Below are positions 8,602-17,403 of a stretch of DNA of 64,000 nt, piece after piece. The position numbers and the translations under genes are program-made. The DNA is taken from positions 1 to 64,000 of the forward strand of contig CASESG010000006.1 in assembly GCA_949290645.1 (NCBI GenBank). The letters run 5' to 3'. The notes below the pieces were generated by a model. It made no database searches. It was not told the DNA's origin and saw only the letters and a program-made list of their open reading frames with translations. Position 1 is the first letter of the stretch. Every line of letters begins with the position of its first letter. Source of the stretch: an uncultured Bacillota bacterium. GTDB lineage: Bacteria > Bacillota_I > Bacilli_A > RFN20 > CAG-288.

Positions 8602-11034
8602 TCAATGAATTTTCTCCAATTTCCAAATATCACGATTGTATTCGCTGATCGTCCTGTCGGAACTGAACCATCCCGAATTGGCGATGTTGACGAGGCACAT
8701 CTTTCCCCACAAGTCCCGGTTCATGTAGAGGGATTCGATCTTCTTCGAAGCGCGGAGATAATCCGGGAAATCCGCCAGGTTCATGAACTCGTCTCCATGA
8801 TACATAATCTCGTCGTAAATCATGCGGAACTGCTCGAGATCCGGAGAGAAGGTGCCATCGACCAAGGAATCCATGACGGCCTTCACCTGTCCGTTGGAGT
8901 TGTAGACATCCCAGGGGTTGTAGGCATTGCGGAACTTAAGATCCTTCACCTCCTTTTCCTTCATGCCGAAGATGACCGCATTATCCGGGCCGACAAGCTG
9001 AGAGATCTCGACGTTGGCACCATCCAAAGTACCGAGAGTGATAGCCCCGTTCATCATGAACTTCATGTTGGAAGTTCCCGAAGCCTCCTTGCCCGCCAGG
9101 GAAATCTGCTCGGAGATATCACTGGCCGGGATGATGACCTCTGCTTTGCTGACTCCATAATTCTCGATGAAGACGACTTTGATGAGCTTGCTGATAGCGG
9201 GATCGGCATCGATCGTCTTGCTGACAGCGAGGATCAGTTCGATAATCTTCTTCGCATAGGCATAGCTCGGAGCCGCCTTAGCACCAAAAATATAGGTGTG
9301 CGGAAAGATAGAGAGGGTCGGATCCGCCTTCAGTTTCAAGTAGAGATGTATGATTCGGAAGATATTCAGAAGCTGTCTCTTGTAGGCATGAAGTCTCTTG
9401 ATCTGAACGTCAAAAATCGCATCCGGAGAAAGCTCCATACCGTTCTCGCGAGCGACCATGTCGATCAGATTCTTCTTGTTCTCCCTCTTGATCTCGTTGA
9501 GTCGTCGATAGATCGTAAGATTCTTCTCCGAGCCATCGGCATAGGGAAGAAGTTTGGAGAGCTCCTCCGGATGACGGATGAAGCCATCCCCAATCAAGGA
9601 CTGGATGTAATCCGACAGGTGCGGATTGGCAACGAGCAGGAACCGCCTATGGGAAATGCCGTTTGTCTTGTTGTTGAATTTGTTCGGATAGATGGCATAG
9701 AGATCCTTGAAGGTCTGCTCCTTGAGAATCTGCGTGTGAAGATTGGCGACACCATTAACGGAGAAGGCGACATGAATGGCCAGCTGGCACATATTCACGT
9801 TCCCGTCGCGGATGATGATGCAGTTGTTGATCTTGTCCTCAGGAATGTGAGCCTCGCGCATCGCCTGCAAAGACCTGCGGTTAATCTCCTCGATGATCAT
9901 GTACACGCGCGGTGCGATCGAGGCGATGTAGCGGCAGGGCCATTTTTCCAGGGCCTCGGGCATGACCGTGTGGTTCGTGAAGGCAAAACAACGCTTGACG
10001 ATGTCATAGGCTGCGTCCCACCCATAATCGTTCTCATCCATCAGGATGCGCAGCAATTCTGGAATCGCCATGATCGGGTGCGTGTCGTTAAGCTGGAAGA
10101 CATAGTGATCTGGAAGATGATCCAGCGTTCCGTAAATTTCTTTTTCGCGTTTGACGGAATACTGCATGCCCGCCGAAACAAGGAAATATTGCTGCCTCAA
10201 GCGCAGAAGCTTTCCTTCCTCAGTGGAATCGTCCGGATAAAGGCCGTGAGTGATGTCCCGGATGAATTTCAGATAGCCGTTGAAATTGGCCCAAGTCGGA
10301 AGCTCCTCATCCGAAGGCTCCGCATACCAAAGACGCAGGGTGTTGGTGACATGATTCTTGTATCCGATGACAGGGACATCATAGGGGACGGCGAGAACCG
10401 AATAGGCGTTGTTGGTTCTCCAATGAATGTTGCCGTTTTCATCACGAATGGTCTCCGGATTGCCATAGAAACGCACCGTGACCGCATCGTTTAATTTTCG
10501 GATTTCCCAAGGGAAACCATTGAGAAGCCAGGTATCTGGATACTCTTCCTGGCGACCGTTGCGGATCTTCTGCCGGAAGAATCCGTATTCATAGCGGATG
10601 CAGTTTCCGTGACCAGGAAAGCCCAGCGAGGCGATGGAGTCCATGAAACAAGCCGCCAGTCTTCCGAGACCTCCATTTCCGAGACCCGCATCGGGCTCTT
10701 CTTCCTTGACGTCATCGAAGTCGATTCCAAGTTCCTTCAGGACATCGCGGACATCGTTGAGGATTCCCAAATTGAAAAGGTTGGTGGAGAGTTCCCGTCC
10801 CATCAGGAATTCCATCGAGAAGTAGATCAATTGCTTCTTGCCCTGCTTTGCCGTCTGTTCCTTGCACGTCTTGCCGTCGATGTTCGCATAATCGCGAATC
10901 AGGGTTCCCAGGACATCATAGATCTCATTGTTGCTCAGCTTGTCCGGATCGCGACCGTATTTCTCGACACATCTCTGCTGGAAGTCGTTCTTAAAATAGG
11001 AACGAAATTCACTTCCCGGTTTGATTTCGACCAT
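8602..11034 (-). CDS. glgP: glycogen/starch alpha-glucan phosphorylase
   Basis: An 810-residue GT35 phosphorylase that releases glucose-1-phosphate from alpha-1,4-glucan ends using phosphate and pyridoxal phosphate. The PLP-binding region SGTSNMKFMMNGA is intact, with the Schiff-base lysine at about residue 658. The length is normal. It starts 14 bases after glgB, with AGAAAGGA as ribosome binding site. With glgB it provides glycogen breakdown and branching. ADP-glucose synthesis genes (glgC, glgA) are not in the window. Confidence 0.96.
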   Translation of the reverse strand: MVEIKPGSEFRSYFKNDFQQRCVEKYGRDPDKLSNNEIYDVLGTLIRDYANIDGKTCKEQTAKQGKKQLIYFSMEFLMGRELSTNLFNLGILNDVRDVLKELGIDFDDVKEEEPDAGLGNGGLGRLAACFMDSIASLGFPGHGNCIRYEYGFFRQKIRNGRQEEYPDTWLLNGFPWEIRKLNDAVTVRFYGNPETIRDENGNIHWRTNNAYSVLAVPYDVPVIGYKNHVTNTLRLWYAEPSDEELPTWANFNGYLKFIRDITHGLYPDDSTEEGKLLRLRQQYFLVSAGMQYSVKREKEIYGTLDHLPDHYVFQLNDTHPIMAIPELLRILMDENDYGWDAAYDIVKRCFAFTNHTVMPEALEKWPCRYIASIAPRVYMIIEEINRRSLQAMREAHIPEDKINNCIIIRDGNVNMCQLAIHVAFSVNGVANLHTQILKEQTFKDLYAIYPNKFNNKTNGISHRRFLLVANPHLSDYIQSLIGDGFIRHPEELSKLLPYADGSEKNLTIYRRLNEIKRENKKNLIDMVARENGMELSPDAIFDVQIKRLHAYKRQLLNIFRIIHLYLKLKADPTLSIFPHTYIFGAKAAPSYAYAKKIIELILAVSKTIDADPAISKLIKVVFIENYGVSKAEVIIPASDISEQISLAGKEASGTSNMKFMMNGAITLGTLDGANVEISQLVGPDNAVIFGMKEKEVKDLKFRNAYNPWDVYNSNGQVKAVMDSLVDGTFSPDLEQFRMIYDEIMYHGDEFMNLADFPDYLRASKKIESLYMNRDLWGKMCLVNIANSGWFSSDRTISEYNRDIWKLEKIH

Positions 11035-11048
11035 GTTCTTTTTCCTTT

Positions 11049-12950
11049 CTAAGCTTGATTGACATCAAGCGTTTCCTTTCCTTCCTTCGTCTCGTCCGTT
11101 TTCCCTTCCTTCATCTGGGCCTTGTCATACTTCAAGTAAATAGCGCCGAAAGAAGGAATCTTTAGGGTGATCTTGTGGTTCTGGTTGTGGATTCCCTTCC
11201 CGTGAGTGACGATCGGATCAGGATTGTACTGATTCCAGCCACCATAGATTCCCCGGTCGGTATTGAGAATTTCCACATACGTTCCTTCGTAAGGAACACC
11301 CAGTTCATAATCCCAATAGAAATTCGGAGTCATATTGAAGAGACAGACGATGCATTCCAGATCGCTTTCGCGTTTGAAGACATAGACGCTCTGATCGGCA
11401 TTGTCCGCCATGATCCAGCTGAAGTGAAGAGGATTGTACTCTTCGCAATAGAGGGCCTTGGTCGTTCGGTAGATGTGATTGAGGTCCTTAAAGAGCCGCT
11501 GCATCCCCTTGTGCTTCGGGAATTTGAGAATCTCATAGGCGACCGGCTGGAATTCCTTCCACTCGTCGAAGGTTCCGATTTCGTTTCCCATGAAATTCAA
11601 TTTTTTGCCAGGATGGGCAAACTGGTAGGCAAACAGATTGCGGCAATTGGCGAACTTGTCGTCGTAGGAGCCAAACATCTTGTTGAGAATCGAGCCCTTC
11701 ATGTGAACGACCTCGTCATGGCTGAGAGGAAGGATGAAGTTCTCGGAATAGAAATACGCCATCGAGAAGGTGATCTGGTTGTGGCAATACTTCCGATAGA
11801 TCGGATCCTTGGCATAATATTTCAAGGTATCGTTCATCCAGCCCAGATCCCACTTGTAATCGAAGCCCAGGCCTTCCTCGAAACCCCCTTTGGTGACATG
11901 ACCATAGGCCGAGGAATCCTCCGCAATCATCATGACATCGCCGTGGAGAGTGTGCATGTAGCCGTTGACACGCTTGACAAACTCCACCGCACCCGTGTTG
12001 ACGCCCTTGTCCGAATTGCCATCCCAATAGATGATGTTCGACACGGCATCGAAGCGGAAGCCATCGATGTGGAGCACTTCCGTGAAATAGAAGACCGAAC
12101 CCATCAAGAAGCTCCGCACCGGATCTTTGCCGAGGTCGAAGTTCTTTGTTCCCCATTGAGAGAACTCATGCTCGTTGCTGTATTCATAGACACAAGATCC
12201 ATCAAACTTCTCCAAGCCGAAGCCGTCTAGGGCAAAGTGGACAGGGACGAAGTCGAGGATGACACCGATGCCGTTCTTGTGAAGCTTCTCGACGAAGACG
12301 GCGAATTCATCGGGCGTTCCCCACCGGCGATCGACGGCATAATAGCCTAACGATTGATAACCCCAGGAGGCATCGTTGGGATAGGCGAGAATCGGAAGCG
12401 CCTCGACATGGGTGTAACCCATCTCTTTCAGATAAGGAATCAAGACATCGGCAAGCTCGGAGTAGTTGTATTGACTGCCATCGGGTTTCCGTTGAAACGT
12501 TCCCATGTGGAATTCGAAGATGGAAACCGGCTTGTCGAAGCAACGATCCCTCTTGGCCAAAAAATCGGCATCATCGATTCGGATTCTCTCATAGTCGAAG
12601 AGAATCGAGTAACCGTCGGGAGTGGTCTGATCCATGAAAGCGAAAGGATCGTGCTTGTCTTTCCAGTAGCCATCGCAACCAAGAAGGTGGAACTTGTAGC
12701 GCTGCCCATCCTTGGCGTCGGCGACGAAAATCTCGAACAAGCCGCGCTCGTCGACTTTCTGCATCCGCCCTTTCCCTGGGTCCCATTCATTGAAATCGCC
12801 TATTACCGAAACGTCCCGTGCCATCGGAGCATAGACGCGAAAGAGAAAGCCCGTGCGTCCGTTGAAGACTGTCTTATGTGCCCCAAAATAGCGGTAGGCC
12901 TGCGGAAGATGTCCTTGAAGATATTGATCGAAAAAAGTACGATCAGGCAT
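11049..12950 (-). CDS. glgB: 1,4-alpha-glucan branching enzyme
   Basis: A 633-residue GH13 branching enzyme that makes alpha-1,6 branch points in glycogen. An N-terminal CBM48-like beta domain (about 30-120) precedes the catalytic barrel. The GH13 residues are present: nucleophile Asp301 in GFRFDAV, acid/base Glu344 in IAEDSS and Asp412 in LSHDEVV. A longer open frame reaches 13022, but GGAGG lies 8 bases before the ATG at 12950, giving a protein that begins MPDRTFF. A promoter with an extended -10 lies just upstream. First gene of glgB-glgP-small protein. Confidence 0.95.
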   Translation of the reverse strand: MPDRTFFDQYLQGHLPQAYRYFGAHKTVFNGRTGFLFRVYAPMARDVSVIGDFNEWDPGKGRMQKVDERGLFEIFVADAKDGQRYKFHLLGCDGYWKDKHDPFAFMDQTTPDGYSILFDYERIRIDDADFLAKRDRCFDKPVSIFEFHMGTFQRKPDGSQYNYSELADVLIPYLKEMGYTHVEALPILAYPNDASWGYQSLGYYAVDRRWGTPDEFAVFVEKLHKNGIGVILDFVPVHFALDGFGLEKFDGSCVYEYSNEHEFSQWGTKNFDLGKDPVRSFLMGSVFYFTEVLHIDGFRFDAVSNIIYWDGNSDKGVNTGAVEFVKRVNGYMHTLHGDVMMIAEDSSAYGHVTKGGFEEGLGFDYKWDLGWMNDTLKYYAKDPIYRKYCHNQITFSMAYFYSENFILPLSHDEVVHMKGSILNKMFGSYDDKFANCRNLFAYQFAHPGKKLNFMGNEIGTFDEWKEFQPVAYEILKFPKHKGMQRLFKDLNHIYRTTKALYCEEYNPLHFSWIMADNADQSVYVFKRESDLECIVCLFNMTPNFYWDYELGVPYEGTYVEILNTDRGIYGGWNQYNPDPIVTHGKGIHNQNHKITLKIPSFGAIYLKYDKAQMKEGKTDETKEGKETLDVNQA

Positions 12951-12978
12951 GTTCATCGCCTCCGTTAAGTATGTTTGA

Positions 12979-12987
12979 ATTATACCA
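12979..12987 (-). promoter_or_regulatory. extended -10 promoter for glgB
   Basis: Minus strand TGGTATAAT (12987 down to 12979), a consensus TATAAT preceded by the TGn extension. I see no good -35 at the right distance, as is common for extended -10 promoters. It lies 28 bases before the chosen glgB start and back-to-back with the ackA promoter. Confidence 0.65.
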
Positions 12988-13024
12988 TAATCCAAGGAAA
13001 GAAATGAGACGTTAATTTCCATGG

Positions 13025-13053
13025 TTTACCTTATGGACAAAATGAACTAGAAT
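13025..13053 (+). promoter_or_regulatory. promoter for ackA
   Basis: TTTACC (13025-13030), a 17-base spacer and TAGAAT (13048-13053). Transcription would start near 13060, about 20 bases before the ackA ATG and just ahead of its AAGGAG. Confidence 0.65.
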
Positions 13054-13079
13054 AATGTCAGTTTTTTAAGGAGATCAAC

Positions 13080-14336
13080 ATGGCGTCCAGTTACAAGATT
13101 ATGTGTGTCAATGCGGGTTCTTCCTCCCTCAAATTCAAGCTGTATGACATGAAGGACAAGGCTCTTCAGGAAAAGAAGCTTCGGAATAAGGCACAACATC
13201 TGACTGTTCTCTGCTCCGGCATCGTCGAACGTATCGGCCATGAGGATGCAATCTTCACCATCAAAAAGCCCGGTGGTTTCAAGAAGACCGACATCCTTCC
13301 CGTCCAGGATCACGAATATGCGGTTCACCTTGTCATGAACGGCATGAAGGAACACGGTATCATCGAATCCATCGACGAGATCACGGCGGTCGGGCACCGC
13401 ATCGTCCAAGGCGGGAAGTACTTCAACGATTCGGCCCTGTTCACGGACGATACCGAAGAGAAAATCCGCTCCTTGATTCCCCTTGCCCCGCTCCACAATC
13501 CGGCCCACATCACCTGCTTCGAAGCCTTCCGCAAGGTCCTACCTCCCACCGTCGGCCAGGTTGCCGTCTTCGACACCGCCTTCCACCAGACAATGAAGCC
13601 CAAGGAGTTCCTCTATCCTCTTCCCTTTGAATATTATGAAAAATACTCCGTCCGCCGCTATGGTGCCCACGGCACCAGCCACAAGTACCTCTCGACCATC
13701 GCCCGCGAGGAATACCTGACCGGGAACGAGCACACCAACATAATCACGCTCCACATCGGCTCTGGCGCTTCGGTCTGCGCCGTCAAGGACGGCGAGTGCG
13801 TCGCGACCTCGATGGGTCTCACCCCCTTGGCCGGCGTCATGATGGGAACCCGCACTGGCGACATCGACCCTTCCATCATGCCCTACCTGATGACCTGCAC
13901 CGGCCTTTCCGCCGAGCAGATCTATGACATCTACAACCATCAGTCCGGCCTTCTTGGAATCTCGGGCATCTCCAACGATACCCGCGACGTCGAACAGGCT
14001 TATGAGCGCGGAGACATCCGCTCGACCCTTGCCGTCGAGATGTATTGCCAGAAAATTGCCGATTACATCTGCATGTACCACGGAAAACTCGGCCACGTTG
14101 ACATGATCGTTTGCTCGGCCGGCGTCTTCGAGAACGCCCCGCTCTACCGCGAGGATTCCTTCGCCAACTGCTCTGAAGCCCTCGGCATCAAGATTGACTA
14201 CGAAAAGAACCAGGAGATGATTCTCGGCAAGGAAGGATTCATCTCGACCAAGGACAGCCGCATTCCCGTCATCGTCATTCCGACCGACGAAGAGCTGATG
14301 ATCGCCCTGGATACGGCACGCATCCTCGGCCTTTAG
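13080..14336 (+). CDS. ackA: acetate kinase
   Basis: A 418-residue ASKHA-fold kinase that forms acetate and ATP from acetyl phosphate, the energy-yielding last step of acetate fermentation; it can also run in reverse. The phosphate-binding NAGSSSLKF motif begins at Asn11, and GHRIVQGG and FDTAFHQTM are typical acetate kinase signatures. The length is slightly above the usual 400. AAGGAG precedes the ATG. Phosphotransacetylase is not in the window. It is followed after 45 bases by two lipoprotein genes. Confidence 0.97.
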   Translation: MASSYKIMCVNAGSSSLKFKLYDMKDKALQEKKLRNKAQHLTVLCSGIVERIGHEDAIFTIKKPGGFKKTDILPVQDHEYAVHLVMNGMKEHGIIESIDEITAVGHRIVQGGKYFNDSALFTDDTEEKIRSLIPLAPLHNPAHITCFEAFRKVLPPTVGQVAVFDTAFHQTMKPKEFLYPLPFEYYEKYSVRRYGAHGTSHKYLSTIAREEYLTGNEHTNIITLHIGSGASVCAVKDGECVATSMGLTPLAGVMMGTRTGDIDPSIMPYLMTCTGLSAEQIYDIYNHQSGLLGISGISNDTRDVEQAYERGDIRSTLAVEMYCQKIADYICMYHGKLGHVDMIVCSAGVFENAPLYREDSFANCSEALGIKIDYEKNQEMILGKEGFISTKDSRIPVIVIPTDEELMIALDTARILGL

Positions 14337-14381
14337 TGAAAAAATCTTGCTTTCTTCGACAATGATAAGGAAGGAGGTTCT

Positions 14382-15494
14382 ATGAAAAAACGAATCTGTT
14401 TTTCTGTGCTCTTCCCTTTTCTTGCCAGCAGCTGTTCGACATCCTTTGCCGAGTCCATCAACGGACACATCCTCGCCTTTTCCAATTCCTCTTTGTACTC
14501 CTATGTCGAGATCCAATCCGCCAAGGAACTCGATTCGATCGCCCGGTATGACGATGCCTTGATCATCGTGTCGAGAGAGGGATGCTCCGCCTGTCAGAAG
14601 ACCTTCCGCGAGCTCGTCCCCTATATCGAGGAAAGGCATTATCTCATCTATACCGTCGACTCGACCTACTACTGGGAAAGCTATTCCTCTCCGGACAACT
14701 CCGTTGGCGAATTTGTCAATCTCTATCCAAAGATCGCCGGGACGCCGACCTTCCTCTTCTACCGCGACGGACGTCTCGTCGAAGCCCACAGCGGAAGCTA
14801 TCCCGAAGGAACCCTGGCCAAGGAGTTGGACAGCATCTTCCTGGACTATGGCCTGAATATCGTCAACGATTTCCTCCCGACCGGAAGAGGAAGTTTCGTC
14901 TCTGACAAGGCCGAAAAGATCGACTCGCTCGGATATGGAACAAACACGCTGGAGAATCTCCTCTCCAGAGACGAGAAGGTCTCCGTCCTCTACTCTTGGA
15001 GAAGGTGTCAGGATTGTCACGAATACAAGGAAGAGATCCTCTATCCCTACCTTCAATCTAGAGACAACGACACTCCCCTCTACGTCTACGAGCTCGACGG
15101 ATATTACCAGCTCAAGCGCTCCGACAATCCGGACTGGTCGAAAGAAGGACTGATGATGTTCAGCCAATTCTCCGCCCAATTCAAGCTTGATCTCTATCCT
15201 GTCAAGGACAGCGAAGGGAACACAGCCGGCGTCGTCCCGACCCTCATCACCTATTTTCCCGGCGGGAAGGCCGACCTCTCCGTCTACCGAAACGACCTCA
15301 ATCCCAGAATCAATGAGGACAAGACGCTTTCCTATTCCCAGTCTTTCTACCCGGAAATCCTCGAGCTGAAAAGCAAGACAATCGTCCAAGACGACGATTC
15401 CTCGACCTATGCAAAGGCCCTAGAGGAACTCAAGAAACAGGCCGGAGAAATCGAGCGCCAGCATTGTCAAGACTATCTCAAGGAATATCTATGA
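14382..15494 (+). CDS. lipoprotein with two thioredoxin-like CxxC domains
   Basis: A 370-residue predicted lipoprotein with a 17-residue signal ending at Cys18 (FLASSC). Two thioredoxin-like modules follow. The first has Cys68-Ser-Ala-Cys71 and a GTPT cis-proline loop near 120-123. The second has Cys209-Gln-Asp-Cys212 and a VPT loop further on. It is probably surface-anchored and acts in disulfide reduction or exchange; the substrate is unknown. A strong AAGGAGG precedes the ATG. It overlaps the next lipoprotein gene by an ATGA, so the two are co-translated. Confidence 0.8.
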   Translation: MKKRICFSVLFPFLASSCSTSFAESINGHILAFSNSSLYSYVEIQSAKELDSIARYDDALIIVSREGCSACQKTFRELVPYIEERHYLIYTVDSTYYWESYSSPDNSVGEFVNLYPKIAGTPTFLFYRDGRLVEAHSGSYPEGTLAKELDSIFLDYGLNIVNDFLPTGRGSFVSDKAEKIDSLGYGTNTLENLLSRDEKVSVLYSWRRCQDCHEYKEEILYPYLQSRDNDTPLYVYELDGYYQLKRSDNPDWSKEGLMMFSQFSAQFKLDLYPVKDSEGNTAGVVPTLITYFPGGKADLSVYRNDLNPRINEDKTLSYSQSFYPEILELKSKTIVQDDDSSTYAKALEELKKQAGEIERQHCQDYLKEYL

Positions 15495-16252
15495 AGAAAC
15501 TCCTCTTCCTGTTTCCCATTCTCCTCTCTCCTTCCTGCGCTCCCAAGAATGAGAAAATCCTCGCTTTTTCCTATCGCGGAGCGATGGTCCGGACCGACGA
15601 AGGGAATCGAACGCAATGCCTCAACGTCTCCCAGGCTTTGCCGGAACTCTTGAAAGCAAAGACATCCTTTCCCCTTTTTGTCTATGCCCCGGGATGCGGA
15701 ACCTGCGACCTTTCCACCCGGGAGATGGACAAATACCTTGAGAGGACAGGAGCTTTGTTTCCCTATGCCACCTCCGGTTATTTCGAAGAGGCGACAGGCA
15801 AAAGAATTGATGAAAACACGATTGTCATCTTTCAGGAAGGAGAAGAAGTCACTCGACATTCCATGGGTTCCGAAAAGAACTTGGATGACTTTTTGGAACA
15901 GTGGATTGAGGTTTCCGAAGTCGAAGTCCTGAACTCTTGCCAATATTCGACAGCCCCAAGTTATTTCTACCCGAACTACATCTTCTCGGACGAGGAAAGG
16001 ACCTTTGATCCGCTCGAGTCTTTCCTCGGTGACGGAAAAAGCAGGATTCTCATCCTTCCGAAGGACATGACCCAAATCATGACAGCGCTGGAATCCCTTG
16101 ATCGATTTGACGTCGATGGTTTGCTTTTTGTCGACCAATCCGAAAAGGAGAGCTATGAAGAAAGATATGATTGGAATCTCTCCGACTGGGAATCGGCTTT
16201 CTATCTCTTCAATTGTGAGAGCAGAACGGGAGAAAACATCTCTCTTCCCTGA
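15491..16252 (+). CDS. thioredoxin-like lipoprotein
   Basis: A 253-residue predicted lipoprotein with lipobox LLSPSC (Cys16) and one thioredoxin-like CxxC (Cys69-Gly-Thr-Cys72) after a beta strand, but no clear cis-Pro loop. An in-frame ATG at 15464 lies inside the upstream gene; the ATG at 15491 starts a proper signal peptide and overlaps the upstream stop as ATGA, so I use it. It shares the KILAF...Y opening with its neighbour, suggesting the two arose by duplication. It converges on the DHH gene with the two stop codons directly abutting. Confidence 0.75.
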   Translation: MKKLLFLFPILLSPSCAPKNEKILAFSYRGAMVRTDEGNRTQCLNVSQALPELLKAKTSFPLFVYAPGCGTCDLSTREMDKYLERTGALFPYATSGYFEEATGKRIDENTIVIFQEGEEVTRHSMGSEKNLDDFLEQWIEVSEVEVLNSCQYSTAPSYFYPNYIFSDEERTFDPLESFLGDGKSRILILPKDMTQIMTALESLDRFDVDGLLFVDQSEKESYEERYDWNLSDWESAFYLFNCESRTGENISLP

Positions 16253-17242
16253 TCAGAGTTTGTCGACCTCCGAAAGAAGCTTCGGAAGGTCGTCAAGCGA
16301 GGCGAGGTGACAGCCGGCCGAATAGTCATGGCCGCCACCTCCGAAAGCTTGAACGGCCGGATAGAGAATCGTCGAGGAAGAGCGCAGGGAAACACGGTAA
16401 TTTCGATGAATCGTGTCATATGTGACCGAGACCACCGCCTTCACCCCAACCATGTCTCGGAAGACATTGATATGCAGATTTCCTTCTTCCGTCGTCATCG
16501 ACAGTTCCTGCATGGTCTTTTCGTCCAGGATGTAGTAGCAGGTTCCTTTCTCCGTGACCTTGTAATGGGAGAGACAATAATTCAGGATGGCTAGCTTTCT
16601 TCGGTCGGTCCGATACATCTTGCGATAAATGTCTTCCTTGTCGATACCCATGTCGAGAAGGTCGGCGGCGATGCGCAAAGTCGCCCCATCACAGTCCTGA
16701 TATTGGAAACGACCCGTGTCTCCGACGATGCCGCAATAGAGAGAGGAAGAGGCCGTGACGGAAAGAGAGGTCTTCTTGAAGAAAGTTCCGCGGGAGAGAA
16801 GGAAGAGGGCGATGATCTCACTTGCGGCCGGACGGTCGGGATAGATGATTCGGATGTTTCCGAAATCCTCTTCCGGAGCGGGTATGTTGTGATGGTCGAT
16901 CTTGATGACTTCCTTCGCCCGCAAAATCTGATTAGCGGCAATTCTTTTCTGGTTGGCGACATCGACGACGATGGCCAGGTGTTCTTTCGAAAAGAAATCG
17001 TCTAGCCCTTCCTCGGGATAGGGGAAAAGGTCGGGCATCAGGTTCTCGCTTCGATCGCCGACATAATGGACTTCCTTCTCGGGATAGTTCTCCTTGATCC
17101 ATTGGACAAGACCCATCTGGGCCCCGAGCGCATCGAAATCCGGGGAGGCGTGACGATAGACGACAATCCTCGAATACTCCTTGATCTTCTTTTCGAGCAG
17201 GAGGAACTCCTTGCTCATCTTGCGATAATCAATCCCAGCCAT
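16253..17242 (-). CDS. DHH/DHHA1 phosphoesterase (NrnA-like)
   Basis: A 329-residue protein of the DHH superfamily. The N-terminal DHH domain has HASPDFDALG (metal-binding His and Asp residues) and KIDHH. The C-terminal DHHA1 domain carries the glycine-rich GGGGHDYSAG. This architecture matches NrnA-type enzymes, which hydrolyse oligoribonucleotides, pAp or cyclic dinucleotide products. There is no N-terminal membrane or PAS region, so it is not GdpP. GGGAGG lies 6-7 bases upstream of the ATG. The exact substrate cannot be read from sequence. Confidence 0.88.
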   Translation of the reverse strand: MAGIDYRKMSKEFLLLEKKIKEYSRIVVYRHASPDFDALGAQMGLVQWIKENYPEKEVHYVGDRSENLMPDLFPYPEEGLDDFFSKEHLAIVVDVANQKRIAANQILRAKEVIKIDHHNIPAPEEDFGNIRIIYPDRPAASEIIALFLLSRGTFFKKTSLSVTASSSLYCGIVGDTGRFQYQDCDGATLRIAADLLDMGIDKEDIYRKMYRTDRRKLAILNYCLSHYKVTEKGTCYYILDEKTMQELSMTTEEGNLHINVFRDMVGVKAVVSVTYDTIHRNYRVSLRSSSTILYPAVQAFGGGGHDYSAGCHLASLDDLPKLLSEVDKL

Positions 17243-17279
17243 GGAAACCTCCCTATCTCTCTTGCCTCAAGAGCAATGC

Positions 17280-17308
17280 TTGCAAGTCTAAGCCAAATGC
17301 GATAAACT
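17280..17308 (+). promoter_or_regulatory. promoter for tRNA-Arg
   Basis: TTGCAA (17280-17285), a 17-base spacer and TAAACT (17303-17308). The predicted start lies about 10 bases before the mature 5' end of the tRNA. The match is moderate. Confidence 0.5.
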
Positions 17309-17325
17309 ATTTTTCGCTGATTTCT

Positions 17326-17403
17326 GGCCCTGTAGCTCAGTTGGAATAGAGCAACAGCCTTCTAAGTTGTGGGCCGAAGGTTCAAGTCCTTCCAGGGTCA
17401 CCA
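17326..17403 (+). tRNA. tRNA-Arg(TCT)
   Basis: A complete cloverleaf. The 7-bp acceptor stem pairs GGCCCTG with CAGGGTC (one G-T pair). There is a D arm, a 5-bp anticodon stem with loop CTTCTAA giving anticodon TCT at 17361-17363, and a T arm GAAGG-TTCAAGT-CCTTC. The 3' CCA is encoded (17401-17403). It reads AGA/AGG codons. Its last 22 bases overlap the end of the convergent CBS-protein gene. Confidence 0.95.

Noticed and set aside
13539-15389. A 616-codon open frame on the minus strand
   Set aside because: Antisense to ackA and the first thioredoxin-like lipoprotein, both of which have clear motifs and starts.
16250-16255. TGATCA palindrome as a regulatory site
   Set aside because: It is simply two abutting convergent TGA stop codons.
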